A stretch of DNA of 57,096 nucleotides, from contig JAFSKF010000043.1 of assembly GCA_017449065.1 (NCBI GenBank), positions 1-57,096 on the forward strand, given 5' to 3'. This document shows, in pieces, positions 9,945 through 20,922 of this stretch (position 1 is its first letter; each line of letters begins with the position of its first letter). The translations under genes and the position numbers were made by a program. The notes beneath the pieces were generated by a model. That model was not told the DNA's origin. It saw nothing but the letters and a program-made list of their open reading frames with translations, and did not search any database. This stretch comes from Bacteroidales bacterium (lineage in GTDB: Bacteria; Bacteroidota; Bacteroidia; Bacteroidales; UBA3663).

Positions 9945-10694
9945 TTATTTTCTCTTTTCTGCCACAATCTGACCTTTGAATTTCAGATTGATGTTCCGGT
10001 AGGAGTTCCAGCCTTTCTTGTCAAGCACTTTCTTGTAGAAGGTTTCCAGATGATCGAACTTGGTTTCCAGTTCGTCAACGGGTCCCAATAGGATGGTGTG
10101 GTCGCCTTTGCGTGGGACCAAAAGGAAATCTCCGTTATTCTCCACATAGATCTGCACAATTTCTTCCCGCCAGCGTTTGTGACCTCGCAGATACTTGGCA
10201 AGTTCGAACAGCGGGCCTTGTGCAATCTCCTTGGTCACAAAGCCTGTGGCTACAGGGACCTCTACTGCGTGCCTGCTGGGCTTGTAGATCATCAGTTCTC
10301 CTTCGCGATCCAGGTAGCAGTCGTGATTCAGGCTGTTGCTCTTGATGCGCAGGATCGGCTTTCGCTGATAAATGTCGATGCGCAGTATGCTGTCCGGTGT
10401 CGGATAGCAGTTGGCATCGGCTATCAGGGTGTTGCGTTCCAATATTTTCTCTAATTGGTAGGCATCGTAAAGATCGGCTTTCTTCCCGATGGGATTCAGC
10501 GAGTCGGCACTATGGAAAACAACCTGAAGGATATCCTGCTCGTCGATGAACTGGGCATCGGTGCTGTCGCAAATCACGACACGTACCTCCCGATAGACCA
10601 TATCAGGCTTATTGAGACGCCAGATGAAACCGCACACAGACAGATAGACGATGAGCAGGGTGATTCCGATTGTTCTTAGTACTGTCTTAAACAT
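9945..10694 (-). CDS. ftsQ: Cell division protein FtsQ
   Basis: From the ATG at 10694 the product is 249 aa. It has one membrane span (VLRTIGITLLIVYLSVCGFI, near residues 4-23) followed by an extracytoplasmic part with the POTRA/FtsQ pattern, including NTLIADANCYPTPDSILRIDIYQRKP cut by shorter conserved pieces. A longer start at 10718 would overlap murC by 17 bases, and an AAAGAGA ribosome site precedes 10694, so I prefer the shorter form. FtsQ bridges early and late divisome proteins. The position between murC and ftsA is the usual one. Confidence 0.88.
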   Translation of the reverse strand: MFKTVLRTIGITLLIVYLSVCGFIWRLNKPDMVYREVRVVICDSTDAQFIDEQDILQVVFHSADSLNPIGKKADLYDAYQLEKILERNTLIADANCYPTPDSILRIDIYQRKPILRIKSNSLNHDCYLDREGELMIYKPSRHAVEVPVATGFVTKEIAQGPLFELAKYLRGHKRWREEIVQIYVENNGDFLLVPRKGDHTILLGPVDELETKFDHLETFYKKVLDKKGWNSYRNINLKFKGQIVAEKRK

Positions 10695-10701
10695 GTTCTC
10701 T

Positions 10702-12105
10702 TTATTTGAAAGCCTCATAAACAGCGGGTAACAGGCGTTCGATATCTACGCCGGCTCCCATCATGACAACTACGTCCAAGTCATCTTCTGCCCGTAGTTG
10801 CTGTAAGTGTTTCACTACCTTTTCGGTAGGAACCACATAACGTTCGGCTTGTTTGCCGGCAGCTTTGTCGATGGCTTTAATCTTGTCCAACAGCCATTCG
10901 GAAGTGACACCGGGAATAGGTTGCTCGCGTGCAGGGTAGATGGGAAGCAGAATGGTGCGTTGGGGCAGGCTGAGGGCTTCGGCAAATCCATCCACAAGGT
11001 CGTGGGTACGTGAATATAAGTGTGGTTGGAAGACCACCGTAACCTTGCGGCCTTCGAACAACTGTTTCACCGAAGTCAGGCTCGCTTTGATTTCGTCGGG
11101 ATGATGGGCATAGTCGTCCATGAGCACCAAGTCGGAGCGCTTGAGGTAGAAGTCAAAGCGTCGTTTGGCACCACCGAAACTCTTGAGTCCGTCGCGCAAC
11201 TCCTGCTCCGTGCATCCGTTCAAGAGGCAGATGGTAAGGGCGGCTGTGGCGTTATCCACATTGATGGGTACGGGAACACCGGGTTCGAGGTTGCGGATAA
11301 CGATGCCTTCTTGTCGAGCAACGTAATCGAAGAGGATCGTGCCGTTGCCGATGCGGATATTTGTGGCATAGTAATCGGCTTCTTCGGTCGAAGAGTATTC
11401 GGCATAACGTGCAGTCGGGTTCAGTTGCGAGCAATCGACCTTGATGCCCTTGTGCTTCAGCAGGAATCCACCGGGACGCACCAGCGAAACAAAATGGGCA
11501 AAACTCTCCCGATAGGCTTCTTCTGTTCCGTAGATATCCAGATGATCCGGATCGCACGAAGTGATGACTGCCATGTAAGGCGAAAGCGTGTGGAACGAAC
11601 GGTCGAACTCATCGGCCTCAATGACCGTCAGATCGCTTTTCTTCGAAAGCATGAGGTTCGAATCGTAGGGTTTCAGGATGCCACCCAGGAAAGCGTTGCA
11701 ATCCACATGACTTTGTTTCAGGATGTGTGCCACCATACTCGAAGTGGTGGTTTTGCCGTGTGTGCCCGAAATGCACAATCCGCGTTTCGATTCGGTGATG
11801 ATGCCTAACAGTTTGCTGCGTTTCACCACTTCGAATCCGTTCTGTTGGAAATAGCACAACTCGCCGTGGTCCTTAGGAATGGCAGGTGTGTAGCAGACAA
11901 GCGTTTCCTTCGGATTCTTGAAGATGGGGTCAACGGCATCGATATTGTCCTCAAAATGTATCTGGATTCCTTCTTTAATAAGCTGTTGGGTGAGGGGAGA
12001 AGGCGTTTTATCGTAGCCTCCTACCTTGTATCCGTTTTCGTTGAAGTATCGTTCGAGTGCTGACATACCGATACCGCCGGCACCTACAAAATATATATTT
12101 TTCAT
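10702..12105 (-). CDS. murC: UDP-N-acetylmuramate--L-alanine ligase MurC
   Basis: This 467-aa ligase adds L-alanine to UDP-MurNAc, the first amino acid of the peptidoglycan stem. It has the N-terminal Rossmann motif GAGGIGMSA (8-16), the ATP loop GTHGKTTT (114-121), and the family marker DDYAHHP in the C-terminal half. The start overlaps the murG stop by four bases, so translation is probably coupled. Confidence 0.97.
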   Translation of the reverse strand: MKNIYFVGAGGIGMSALERYFNENGYKVGGYDKTPSPLTQQLIKEGIQIHFEDNIDAVDPIFKNPKETLVCYTPAIPKDHGELCYFQQNGFEVVKRSKLLGIITESKRGLCISGTHGKTTTSSMVAHILKQSHVDCNAFLGGILKPYDSNLMLSKKSDLTVIEADEFDRSFHTLSPYMAVITSCDPDHLDIYGTEEAYRESFAHFVSLVRPGGFLLKHKGIKVDCSQLNPTARYAEYSSTEEADYYATNIRIGNGTILFDYVARQEGIVIRNLEPGVPVPINVDNATAALTICLLNGCTEQELRDGLKSFGGAKRRFDFYLKRSDLVLMDDYAHHPDEIKASLTSVKQLFEGRKVTVVFQPHLYSRTHDLVDGFAEALSLPQRTILLPIYPAREQPIPGVTSEWLLDKIKAIDKAAGKQAERYVVPTEKVVKHLQQLRAEDDLDVVVMMGAGVDIERLLPAVYEAFK

Positions 12106-13199
12106 TTTTTAGCTGTTTCGATTACAATTTTGGCGATGGTTTCTGCGGCACCGAACTTACCTAACTTTTGGGCATTGGCCTCAAAACGGTGGATACGTTC
12201 AGGATCGTTCATCAGGGCGATGGCATCGCGGATTAGACGTTCCGGAGCCTCTTTGTCTGGACAAAGAATTGCAGCATCGGCATCAGCCAGGACGCGGGCG
12301 TTGGCGGTCTGGTGGTCTTCGGCAGCTGTGGGTAGCGGTACAAAAATGGCCGCTTTGCCCAACAGGCACACTTCGTTGACGCCACCCGCCCCCGAGCGGG
12401 AAATTACGATGTCTGCAGCACGGTAGGCCATTGCCATATCGCTGACGAATACCGTAGGATGAACCAGTTTGACACCGGCTTCCTGTACGGCTTTTTCCCA
12501 TTTGTCGCCATCGGCTTTTCCAGTTTGCCACAGCACCTGAATACCGGCCTCCTCCAATTGGCGCAGACTGGCAGCGATGGCATTGTTCACGCTACGGGCA
12601 CCTAAACTGCCTCCGGTTATGAAAAGTGTTTTTCTGTCGGGATCGAGACCCAACTGAGTGCGGGCTTCCTGCGGAGTGGCGGTACATTCCAACAGTTTCT
12701 GCCTGACAGGATTTCCTGTCAATACAATCCTATCGGCTGGGAAGAAACGTTCCATACCTGGATAGGCCACACAGATCTTTTGTGCATTGCGAGCCAGTTT
12801 CTGGTTGGTAACTCCAGCAAAGCCGTTCTGTTCTTGCAGCACATAAGGGACGTGGAGCGCATAAGCCGCCTTCAAGGCAGCAGCACTGGCATATCCGCCT
12901 ACGCCCACAGCTACATCTGGCTGGAACTTACGGATGATAGTCTTGGCCTGTCGGATACTTTTATAAAGATCCCAAAGTACTTTGATGTTGCCGGGGTGGA
13001 ACAGCGGACGGATGAAACCGCGTACCGGTAGGCCCACAATATTGTAGCCTTCTGCTGGAACCTTTTCCATTTCCATGCGACCCAAAGCACCGATGAACAG
13101 AAACTCTGTATCGGGAAGAAGTTTGCTGATTGCATTGGCAATCGAAACTGCGGGGAAGATGTGTCCACCTGTGCCTCCGCCACTGATAAGGACCTTCAT
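12102..13199 (-). CDS. murG: UDP-GlcNAc:lipid I N-acetylglucosaminyltransferase MurG
   Basis: This 365-aa GT28 enzyme makes lipid II from lipid I at the inner face of the membrane. The glycine loop GGGTGGH is at residues 7-13, and the C-terminal domain holds the donor site with ISRSGAGGVNE and ATAAEDHQTANA-like segments. It is followed by murC with a four-base overlap and preceded by ftsW with a 22-base gap. Confidence 0.97.
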   Translation of the reverse strand: MKVLISGGGTGGHIFPAVSIANAISKLLPDTEFLFIGALGRMEMEKVPAEGYNIVGLPVRGFIRPLFHPGNIKVLWDLYKSIRQAKTIIRKFQPDVAVGVGGYASAAALKAAYALHVPYVLQEQNGFAGVTNQKLARNAQKICVAYPGMERFFPADRIVLTGNPVRQKLLECTATPQEARTQLGLDPDRKTLFITGGSLGARSVNNAIAASLRQLEEAGIQVLWQTGKADGDKWEKAVQEAGVKLVHPTVFVSDMAMAYRAADIVISRSGAGGVNEVCLLGKAAIFVPLPTAAEDHQTANARVLADADAAILCPDKEAPERLIRDAIALMNDPERIHRFEANAQKLGKFGAAETIAKIVIETAKK

Positions 13200-13221
13200 T
13201 TATATATTATAATATGTGTTG

Positions 13222-14463
13222 TTATTGTTGGTTGCGAGCCGCTTCTTCTTTCAGAATACTGTGGCTTAATCCGAACAGGATACCGAAACAGGCTGATGTG
13301 GCCAAAATCGACATACCGCCTCGACTGATGAGTGGCAAAGGCTGTCCGGTGACAAACATTGCATCGGTGCAGACGCCCATGTGAATAAGAGCCTGAACCA
13401 CGATAAGCAAGGGAATACTGATCATCAGCAGTCTCTTTAGAGGATCTGTGGTCTTGAGCGAAAGCCGGTAGCATCGCCAGAGCAGGATGAAGTACAGCAG
13501 CATGACAATGGCAGCTCCTTCTACGCCCATTTCTTCGAAAATGATGGCGTAAATATAATCGGAGTAGGCTTCCGGCAAGTGGTCGCGCATTTGGCTTTCA
13601 CCGATGAAGCGTCCCACTACATTGCTATTGGCAATCGCCATATGGGCACACATCTCCTGCCTATTCTCATCGTTGATGGATTGTTGCCAAAGGGGGACGT
13701 CATTGCGATTATCGAAGATTCGATGTTCCCACGTATTGGCTCGGTCGAATAAGCCCAGTTCCGTATGGTGCGCATTTCCGGCTGTTTCGTTGCTCTCATT
13801 GAATTTGTGCAGCATGAACAGCATTGCGAGGAAAATCGCAGCTGCCACGCTCAGAACTCCGATGGTTTTCAGTAGATAGGAAGCTCTGACTTTGGCGAGA
13901 AACATGATCGCCAGCGAGACAATACCCAGAATCAATGCCGTTGAGAGGTTTTGCAGCGCAATAGGAGCTACCACCAACCCAATCATGATCAGCAAAAACC
14001 AGTAACGTCGGACTTCAGTCTTGGTGCGGAAGAATGAGAAGCGGGTGAATACCTCGTTTTTTGCCGTCAGGGTTGCACAAAGCATGATGATGAGTCCGAC
14101 TTTGCAGAACTCTACCGGCTGGATGCCGAAGATGTCGCGAGTGGCACCGTTCACTCTTCGTCCGAATATAGGCAACAGGCACATCAGGATAACACCGCCC
14201 ACGTATGCAAGTGCGCCTAATCCGGTTACGTAACTGGTGCGGATGCTCGAAAGCGTCTGCAAGGTCAGCACCAAGCAGAAGAAACCAACCACCAGAAACA
14301 TGGTATGGCGCATCAGCGGGTTATCGTTGGTAACCTGCTGATAGGCAAGTCGGCTCGACGCGCTGGCAATCTCTACAATCGAGATGAAGAACAGGATGAG
14401 GTAGATTCCCCATAGCCAGTTGTCTCCTCCCATCATGCCGCTAAAGAAGTTTTTCTTTTCCAA
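13222..14463 (-). CDS. ftsW: Lipid II polymerase FtsW (SEDS family)
   Basis: This 413-aa integral membrane protein has about ten hydrophobic spans and the SEDS landmarks: GRRVNGATRDI after span 4, IQPVEFCKVGLI, and PLPLISRGGMS near the C-terminus. FtsW is the septal glycan polymerase and works with the class B PBP encoded upstream in the same run. It lies between murD and murG as in most Bacteroidetes. Confidence 0.95.
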   Translation of the reverse strand: MEKKNFFSGMMGGDNWLWGIYLILFFISIVEIASASSRLAYQQVTNDNPLMRHTMFLVVGFFCLVLTLQTLSSIRTSYVTGLGALAYVGGVILMCLLPIFGRRVNGATRDIFGIQPVEFCKVGLIIMLCATLTAKNEVFTRFSFFRTKTEVRRYWFLLIMIGLVVAPIALQNLSTALILGIVSLAIMFLAKVRASYLLKTIGVLSVAAAIFLAMLFMLHKFNESNETAGNAHHTELGLFDRANTWEHRIFDNRNDVPLWQQSINDENRQEMCAHMAIANSNVVGRFIGESQMRDHLPEAYSDYIYAIIFEEMGVEGAAIVMLLYFILLWRCYRLSLKTTDPLKRLLMISIPLLIVVQALIHMGVCTDAMFVTGQPLPLISRGGMSILATSACFGILFGLSHSILKEEAARNQQ

Positions 14464-14517
14464 AACGAATGTTCTTTATGTTTGTGGTTTGTTTACTGTT
14501 TCTCCCGACGTGATGTC

Positions 14518-15888
14518 TTATTGTTGCATCCATTCAGCCACAATGGCCTTCATCTGGTCACCTCGGTCTTCGTAACTCTTGAACAGGTCGAACGACGCAC
14601 AACAAGGTGAAAGCAATATCGTGTCACCAGGTTTAGCAAATGCCCGGCACTTCTCAAGAGCTTCGCGCATCGATAAGGCATCGGCAACAGGCTTGCCCAT
14701 CTTATCGAAGAAATCGTGCAGTTTTTCGTTGTGCAAGCCCATATAAACGAGTGCAGTACAACGTTCGCGCACCAGTTCTTCGATTTCCGTGTAGTCGTTG
14801 CCTTTGTCCTTGCCACCCAGAATCAGCACGGTAGGCGTTTTCATGCTCATGAGGGCATACCAGCAGGAGTTAACGTTGGTGGCCTTTGAATCGTTGATGT
14901 ATTGTACGCCATCCACCGTGCCGCATTTTTCCAGACGGTGCTCTACACCCTTGAACGACTTCAGCGCCTGACGGATTTCTTCTTTCCGAATGCCAGACAG
15001 TCCGGCTGAGATGGTAGCTGCCATCGTGTTGTAAAGATTGTGGGGCCCTGGCAATGGCAGTTCATCCATGTCGAGATCGATCATCTGGTCGGCCAGATTG
15101 ATGACAATCTTCCCGTTTCGGATATAGGCACCTGGGGTAAGCGGTGTGTTCCCCAATTCCTTCAGACTCTTTCCCGTAAACGGAATCAGTTGCATCTTGA
15201 GCGGCTGGCGTTTCTCGATTTCCTTGTTAACAATCGGATCCTCGCGCCAGTAGATAAAATGCTCCTTGGGACCCTGGTTCTGTAAGATGCGCATCTTGGC
15301 ATCGATGTAGTTCTGCATCTTGTGATCGTAGCGGTCCAAATGATCGGGAGTGATGTTCATGATCACCGATACATTCGCCTTGAATTCGTACATGTTGTCG
15401 AGTTGGAAGCTTGAGAGTTCAATGACGAAATAGTCGAAATTTTCGGTAGCCACCTGATAGGCCAGACTTTTGCCTACATTGCCTGCCAATCCGACATTCA
15501 AGCCGGCCGACTTCAGAATGTGGTAGGTCATCATCGTGGTGGTCGTCTTGCCGTTCGAACCGGTGATACAGATCATCTTGGCATCGGTGTATCGGCCTGC
15601 GAACTCAATTTCGCTGATGATAGGCGTGCCTTGTTTTATAAGTTTGATCACCAAGGGAGCGGTCAATGGTATGCCCGGTGATTTGATGACTTCATCAGCG
15701 TTCAGAATCAGTTCCTCTGTGTGAGCATGTCCTTCTTCGTAAGGAATCTGCCACTTGTTGAGCCACTCCTTGTATTTGTCCTTAATAGGCGACATGTCGC
15801 TCAGAAAGACATCGAAGCCTTTCACCTTGGCAAGAACGGCTGCTCCTGCACCGCTTTCTCCGCCGCCTAAAATAACAATTCTCTTCAT
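14518..15888 (-). CDS. murD: UDP-MurNAc-L-alanine--D-glutamate ligase MurD
   Basis: This 456-aa ligase adds D-glutamate to the stem peptide. The ATP loop GSNGKTTTT sits at residues 110-118, NITPDHLDRY near 195 and NDSKATN near 318 are family markers, and the N-terminal domain starts with ILGGGESG. The gap to mraY is 27 bases, and that to ftsW is 54 bases. Confidence 0.97.
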   Translation of the reverse strand: MKRIVILGGGESGAGAAVLAKVKGFDVFLSDMSPIKDKYKEWLNKWQIPYEEGHAHTEELILNADEVIKSPGIPLTAPLVIKLIKQGTPIISEIEFAGRYTDAKMICITGSNGKTTTTMMTYHILKSAGLNVGLAGNVGKSLAYQVATENFDYFVIELSSFQLDNMYEFKANVSVIMNITPDHLDRYDHKMQNYIDAKMRILQNQGPKEHFIYWREDPIVNKEIEKRQPLKMQLIPFTGKSLKELGNTPLTPGAYIRNGKIVINLADQMIDLDMDELPLPGPHNLYNTMAATISAGLSGIRKEEIRQALKSFKGVEHRLEKCGTVDGVQYINDSKATNVNSCWYALMSMKTPTVLILGGKDKGNDYTEIEELVRERCTALVYMGLHNEKLHDFFDKMGKPVADALSMREALEKCRAFAKPGDTILLSPCCASFDLFKSYEDRGDQMKAIVAEWMQQ

Positions 15889-15915
15889 AGCGATTTTTTG
15901 TAGTTATTTGGATGT

Positions 15916-17238
15916 TTAACGAATCTTCAAAGTCATGATGGCGAACGAAGCCATCAGGAGGGTGACTATCCAGAAGCGTACCGTAATGCGGTTTTCGTGC
16001 ATGCAGCCACGAATCCAATTGAACGGAATCTTCGAGATATTGATGCCTTGTTGCGTCATGCTTTCAGCCAAGTTCGGGGTGATGCGGAAAGAATCATGAA
16101 TCGGGGTGCGCATGAACATACGAAGTTTCAGCCCCTTTTTGTTGCCCCGCTTGGCGTAGCTGGTTTGCAGCATCACCGAGATGCTCTCGGCCAAGAATAC
16201 GAAACAGATAATCGGGATCAGCAATTCTTTGTGGATAATCATGGCAATCACACCGATGGTGCCGCCTATGGCCAAAGAGCCGGTATCGCCCATGAAGATC
16301 TGTGCCGGATAGGTGTTGAACCATAGGAAGCCGACCAAAGCGCCTACAAAGGCGGAAATGAACACCACCAGTTCCTGCGAACCCGGGATAAACATGATGT
16401 TGAAATAATGGGCCCACACAGCGTGACTGGAGAAGTAGGCCAATGCTCCGAATGCCAACAGCATTAGGGCTGAGTTGCCGGCACACATGCCGTCCAGACC
16501 GTCGTTAAGGTTCGAACCGTTGCTGACCGCCATAACGATAAAAGTGGCTACCAGCACGAAGAAAGCCCATCCGGCAGCCTGCTGCCACGAGCCCAAGAAT
16601 CCAAAGAAACCGGCATAGTCGAGGTTGTGATCTTTGACAAACGGCAAAGTGGTAAGTGTCGATTTGATGAGTTCTCCTCCCTCATGCACGACAGCATCCG
16701 GACTCAGCCAGAGCACTAAACCAACCCCCAAACCCAGCATAAACTGTCCGAGCAGCTTGAACAGTGGACGCAATCCGTTTTTGTTCTTTTGCCGGTAAGT
16801 CTCACTGGTGCCATAAAATTCGCTGATTCTTTTCAGACACGAGGGCAAGCGGTCGTAAATCTTGGTGCGAGCCTTCAGATAATCGTCAAGAAAACCTAAC
16901 AGCCCCAACCAAGTGAGGCTGAACAGCATCATCAGCATATAGATGTTGCGAAGTCGTCCGAAAAGCAGGCTTGGGATAATCGTTGCGACGATGATGATGA
17001 CGCCACCCATTGTAGGAACACCTACTTTGTTGGTATTGAACGGGTCGGTGGCAGCATCACGTTGCACCTCCACGCGTTTGTTGCGTTTCATGTAGTTGAT
17101 GAACCAGTTGCCGAACCAGGTCGAAATGATCAGGCTCAGAATCAGTGCCGCAATTGATCGGGTGGAGATATATCCCCACATACCGGCTCCCGGCACATCG
17201 AAGGCATCGTTCAAATATCTGAAAATGTAGTATAGCAT
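15916..17238 (-). CDS. mraY: Phospho-MurNAc-pentapeptide transferase MraY
   Basis: This 440-aa membrane enzyme transfers the MurNAc-pentapeptide to undecaprenyl phosphate, giving lipid I. About ten hydrophobic spans are visible. The catalytic landmarks are LDDYLK in the early loop, SNGSNLNDGLDG in the middle, and FMGDTGSLAIGG before the later spans. It is somewhat longer than the E. coli enzyme because of an extra loop around the second third (WLSPDAVVHEGGELIK region), a common Bacteroidetes trait. Confidence 0.97.
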   Translation of the reverse strand: MLYYIFRYLNDAFDVPGAGMWGYISTRSIAALILSLIISTWFGNWFINYMKRNKRVEVQRDAATDPFNTNKVGVPTMGGVIIIVATIIPSLLFGRLRNIYMLMMLFSLTWLGLLGFLDDYLKARTKIYDRLPSCLKRISEFYGTSETYRQKNKNGLRPLFKLLGQFMLGLGVGLVLWLSPDAVVHEGGELIKSTLTTLPFVKDHNLDYAGFFGFLGSWQQAAGWAFFVLVATFIVMAVSNGSNLNDGLDGMCAGNSALMLLAFGALAYFSSHAVWAHYFNIMFIPGSQELVVFISAFVGALVGFLWFNTYPAQIFMGDTGSLAIGGTIGVIAMIIHKELLIPIICFVFLAESISVMLQTSYAKRGNKKGLKLRMFMRTPIHDSFRITPNLAESMTQQGINISKIPFNWIRGCMHENRITVRFWIVTLLMASFAIMTLKIR

Positions 17239-17267
17239 GCTTGCAATTGTTATTGGTGTTTATGGAC

Positions 17268-18758
17268 TTATTGTCCGATAGCTTCCCGGACAACCTCATG
17301 ATCGTCGAAGTGGTGCTTCACACCCTTCACATCCTGATAATCCTCGTGTCCCTTGCCGGCAATCAGAATCACGTCGCCCTTTTGTGCCAAAGCGATGGCA
17401 GTACGGATGGCTTCGCGGCGATCGCAGATGGTAATAGTCTTCTGTTTCAGTTCCGAGGTATCGAGTCCGGCTTCCATATCCTTCAGAATGTCGTCCGGTT
17501 CCTCAAAACGCGGGTTGTCGGAGGTCAGGATGAGACGGTCGCTGCGCAGGGCAGCTTCCTTGGCCATAATCGGACGTTTGCCTTTGTCGCGATTGCCACC
17601 GCAGCCCACCACGGTGATGACCTGTCCGGTTTTCTTGTTGTCGAGAATCTCGCGGATTGTGCCCAAAACATTGATAAGAGCATCAGGCGTATGGGCATAA
17701 TCGACGATGGCTGAGAATCCCTTGGGAGAACGGATCGATTCGAAGCGTCCGTTGACTGGCACCAGTTCCGACATCTTTACCAGTACTTCCTCGTTGGCAG
17801 CACCCAGTTCGAGCGCGGCACCATAGACGGCTGCCAGATTTGATGCATTGAAGCGTCCGACGAAATGGGTGATGACGTTTGTGCCATTCAATTGCAGTTC
17901 CATGCCTTCAAAGGCTTCTTCAACCACCTTCGCCTGATAGTCAGCTGTGGTGCGTACGCTGTAATAACGTTTGCGGGCTTTGGTGTTCTGAAGCATCACC
18001 TCCCCGTTCTTATCATCCAGGTTGCTGAGGGCGAAAGCCTCTTTCTTCAAACCGTCGAAGAACGACTTCTTGGCTCGCAGATAGTTTTCAACCGTCTTGT
18101 GGTAATCCATGTGGTCGCGCGTCAGGTTGGTGAAGATGCCTCCGTCGAAGTCGAGTCCTCCAATACGCTTCTGGTCAGCCGAATGGCTTGATACCTCCAT
18201 GAAAGCGTATGCACAGCCTTCTTCCACCATTTGACGAAGCAGGTCGTTCAGTTCCAACGGATCGGGGGTGGTGTGTGTGGCAGGAACGGCACGGTCGATC
18301 ACATAATTGCAGACCGTTGAGAGCAGACCGCACGGGTAGCCTAACTTAGTGAAAAGTTTGTAAAGCAGTGTGGCAATCGTGGTTTTGCCGTTCGTACCGG
18401 TTACGCCCACCAGTGTCAGCTGCTCCGAAGGATATCCGTTCCAGGCAGACGCTAACATGGCCAGAACCAGATTGCAGTCATCCACCAATACAAATACGGT
18501 TTGCGGATGTGCAGTTTGTATTTGGTTGCCTTCTTCGGATGCTGCCCACTGCTTGTCGGCCACCACAGCCGAGGCACCGGCTGCAATTACCTGCGGAATG
18601 AACGAGTGTCCGTCAACATTGGTGCCGCGAACAGCCACAAACAAACTGCCGGCTTTCACGCGGCGGCTGTCTTGTTCTATGCTTTCGATTTCGATATCGG
18701 TTGTCTGAGCGCCTCCTAAAATGCAGGCAATTCGCTCCAGAAGTTTACTTAGTTTCAT
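17268..18758 (-). CDS. murE: UDP-MurNAc-tripeptide synthetase MurE, meso-DAP type
   Basis: The ATG at 18758 gives 496 aa; the six bases ahead of it form only an in-frame TTG, so I do not use it. The ATP loop is GTNGKTT at 121-127. The DNPRFE segment near residue 413 is the mark of meso-diaminopimelate-adding MurE enzymes, as opposed to lysine-adding ones, so the cell wall is of DAP type. It sits between ftsI and mraY. Confidence 0.95.
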   Translation of the reverse strand: MKLSKLLERIACILGGAQTTDIEIESIEQDSRRVKAGSLFVAVRGTNVDGHSFIPQVIAAGASAVVADKQWAASEEGNQIQTAHPQTVFVLVDDCNLVLAMLASAWNGYPSEQLTLVGVTGTNGKTTIATLLYKLFTKLGYPCGLLSTVCNYVIDRAVPATHTTPDPLELNDLLRQMVEEGCAYAFMEVSSHSADQKRIGGLDFDGGIFTNLTRDHMDYHKTVENYLRAKKSFFDGLKKEAFALSNLDDKNGEVMLQNTKARKRYYSVRTTADYQAKVVEEAFEGMELQLNGTNVITHFVGRFNASNLAAVYGAALELGAANEEVLVKMSELVPVNGRFESIRSPKGFSAIVDYAHTPDALINVLGTIREILDNKKTGQVITVVGCGGNRDKGKRPIMAKEAALRSDRLILTSDNPRFEEPDDILKDMEAGLDTSELKQKTITICDRREAIRTAIALAQKGDVILIAGKGHEDYQDVKGVKHHFDDHEVVREAIGQ

Positions 18759-18774
18759 AAGCAAATATATTTTA

Positions 18775-20922
18775 TTATTTCAATGTCAGAATTATATGAC
18801 CGGACAGGTTTGTCTGTTGGCGAACGGTACCCACACCTCTGATTTCCACATGATGGAATCCGGCCGTTTCGAGCATGAGTAGGGCATCGCTGGCTCCCAT
18901 GCCGACGACATCCGGCATCACCCCGCGATGCACTTCGGTAAGGTCTGCCCGTTTCTTTACGATAGGAGCGTGTTCGAGGGTGTCCGGCTCCAGATTCTTG
19001 AGTGAACGGTGTCCGCGAATGGCATATACTCTTTCGGCAAAGTGACGGAATACGGGTCCTGCCATAAATCCGCCGCCCGGATTGCCTCCATGATAGCCTT
19101 TGGTGTTAATGACTACAATGCCGCAGTATTGCGGATCGTCGGCAGGAAAGTAGCCCGCAAACGAAACATTGTGTCCGGCACCGGTATATCCGCCCGCTTC
19201 ATTCATGCGTTGCGCAGTTCCCGTCTTGCCGGCAATCTGCACTTTGTCACTTTGGGCGCCTTCGCGGAAATAGATGCCTCGACTGTTTTTCTCCGAACGG
19301 GCTGTGCCATATTTCACTACATCCTCCAATGCTTCGCGTACCTTCTGCAAGGTCGAGTCGCTACAGATCTTTTTGTTGATAACGGTGGTTCCCTGTTTCC
19401 AAAGCACTTTGCCGTCTTTTTCCACATAATCAACGATATAGGGGCGCACCAGTTTGCCCTTGTTGGCGATGGCATTGTAGAACTGCAGCATGTAGATGCC
19501 TGGGATATCCGTTTCGTAACCGTAGCAAATCTGACCTAATGACATTTTGCTCCAAGTGCGGTCTCCCACACGACGATGTCGTGCTCGGACAGCCTCCGGG
19601 AACTCTCGGTTGAATTCCTGCATTGGAACCATATTCTTTGTTTTGAGCATCACCAGTTCCGAATCCGAAAGGGCGTGATCGTCCAAAAAACCGATCTTGT
19701 TTATCGCATCCAGGTAGCTTTGCGGATCGTGTTCGTAAGCTTTGGTGGTAAGCATAGCTACCGCAATGTTACTCGACTGCTCAATGGCTTTTCGTGCCGT
19801 AACAGTACCTACCGGATGGTCATCGCGAATTTGTTTGCCGTGATAGTTGAATGTTCCCTTGTGGTCGTATGTATTGCCGGTATTCACGGTTGTTTCAGGC
19901 GTGATTTTCCCGTTTTCAAGCAGAATCATGTAACTGACTGTCTTGAATGTCGATCCCGGTGCACCCAAATCACAGAACAGGTGGTTGCGATCTTCCGAGC
20001 AAGTGCCGTCGTAGTTATTACATAGGTTCGATACGGCTCTGATTTTACCGGTTTTTACCTCCACAAAGGCTGCCCAACCTTGGGAAGCATTCAGTTGCAT
20101 CAGGCGGTTGGCGAGTTCGTAATCGAGTATCTCCTGAAGTTCGATGTCGATGGTGGTGTGAACGTTGGCACCATCGATAGGAGGCGTAATCGTAATATTC
20201 GTCATGCGACCGCGCACTTTTTGTTCATAACCTAAGCCGGGAGTGCCCGCCAGATATTCGTCGAAGCCTTTTTCGATGCCACGCAGACCATGTCCTGCCT
20301 GTTCCGTAGAGTCGCGTCCGTCTTTGGTATAAACGGTTCCGATGGTTGCCGATGCCATACGTCTCTCTCCGTATGGACGATATCGGTGGGCACGTTCTTC
20401 GACAATCAGACCGTTTCGGACGGATTTCTTGTCGAAGTAAGGTTGCGTGCGGAGTCGCTTATAGTCGAGATAGGGGAGCGCACGGAAGATGCGATAATGA
20501 CCTTTCTTTGCCCGATAAGCCTCACGGATCTCCTTGCTGCATTGTTCGGCACTTCTGGTGTTTCTGGCTGGATTGGTAAATGCATGCGCCATCGCTTCGC
20601 TGCCGGCACCTCTAGGACCGAAAAACTTGTCAATCGTATCTGGCGGGATGTTCATAAAACCCTTGCTGTCGGGACGGGTGGTCGATTTGAAATCGAGGAA
20701 TACGTCGTATTCCGGCAAACTGCCTGCCAGCAGTTCCCCGCCGTCGGCAAAGATGAAGCCGCGAACCGGTTGGAGCGGTTTGGCCTCGCGCCTAAGTTTC
20801 TCAACTTTGGCACGATAGTCGTCGCCGTGCACCACCAAAGTGTCCCATGTCTGGAACCAGATGACTCCGGCGTATATCAAGAGGCATAAACCTACGATGT
20901 AAAAGCGTTTGTTGAAGTTCAT
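18775..20922 (-). CDS. ftsI: Septal class B penicillin-binding protein (FtsI/PBP3) with PASTA domain
   Basis: This 715-aa transpeptidase has one N-terminal span (residues 8-27), a pedestal domain with the RGFIFADGG motif, and a transpeptidase domain with Ser324-x-x-Lys327, the SSN triad at 383-385 and KTG at 566-568. A C-terminal PASTA domain begins near residue 655 (MPDVVGM...). It cross-links septal peptidoglycan with FtsW. Its start overlaps the ftsL stop by four bases. The PASTA tail is normal for Bacteroidetes, unlike the E. coli protein. Confidence 0.95.
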   Translation of the reverse strand: MNFNKRFYIVGLCLLIYAGVIWFQTWDTLVVHGDDYRAKVEKLRREAKPLQPVRGFIFADGGELLAGSLPEYDVFLDFKSTTRPDSKGFMNIPPDTIDKFFGPRGAGSEAMAHAFTNPARNTRSAEQCSKEIREAYRAKKGHYRIFRALPYLDYKRLRTQPYFDKKSVRNGLIVEERAHRYRPYGERRMASATIGTVYTKDGRDSTEQAGHGLRGIEKGFDEYLAGTPGLGYEQKVRGRMTNITITPPIDGANVHTTIDIELQEILDYELANRLMQLNASQGWAAFVEVKTGKIRAVSNLCNNYDGTCSEDRNHLFCDLGAPGSTFKTVSYMILLENGKITPETTVNTGNTYDHKGTFNYHGKQIRDDHPVGTVTARKAIEQSSNIAVAMLTTKAYEHDPQSYLDAINKIGFLDDHALSDSELVMLKTKNMVPMQEFNREFPEAVRARHRRVGDRTWSKMSLGQICYGYETDIPGIYMLQFYNAIANKGKLVRPYIVDYVEKDGKVLWKQGTTVINKKICSDSTLQKVREALEDVVKYGTARSEKNSRGIYFREGAQSDKVQIAGKTGTAQRMNEAGGYTGAGHNVSFAGYFPADDPQYCGIVVINTKGYHGGNPGGGFMAGPVFRHFAERVYAIRGHRSLKNLEPDTLEHAPIVKKRADLTEVHRGVMPDVVGMGASDALLMLETAGFHHVEIRGVGTVRQQTNLSGHIILTLK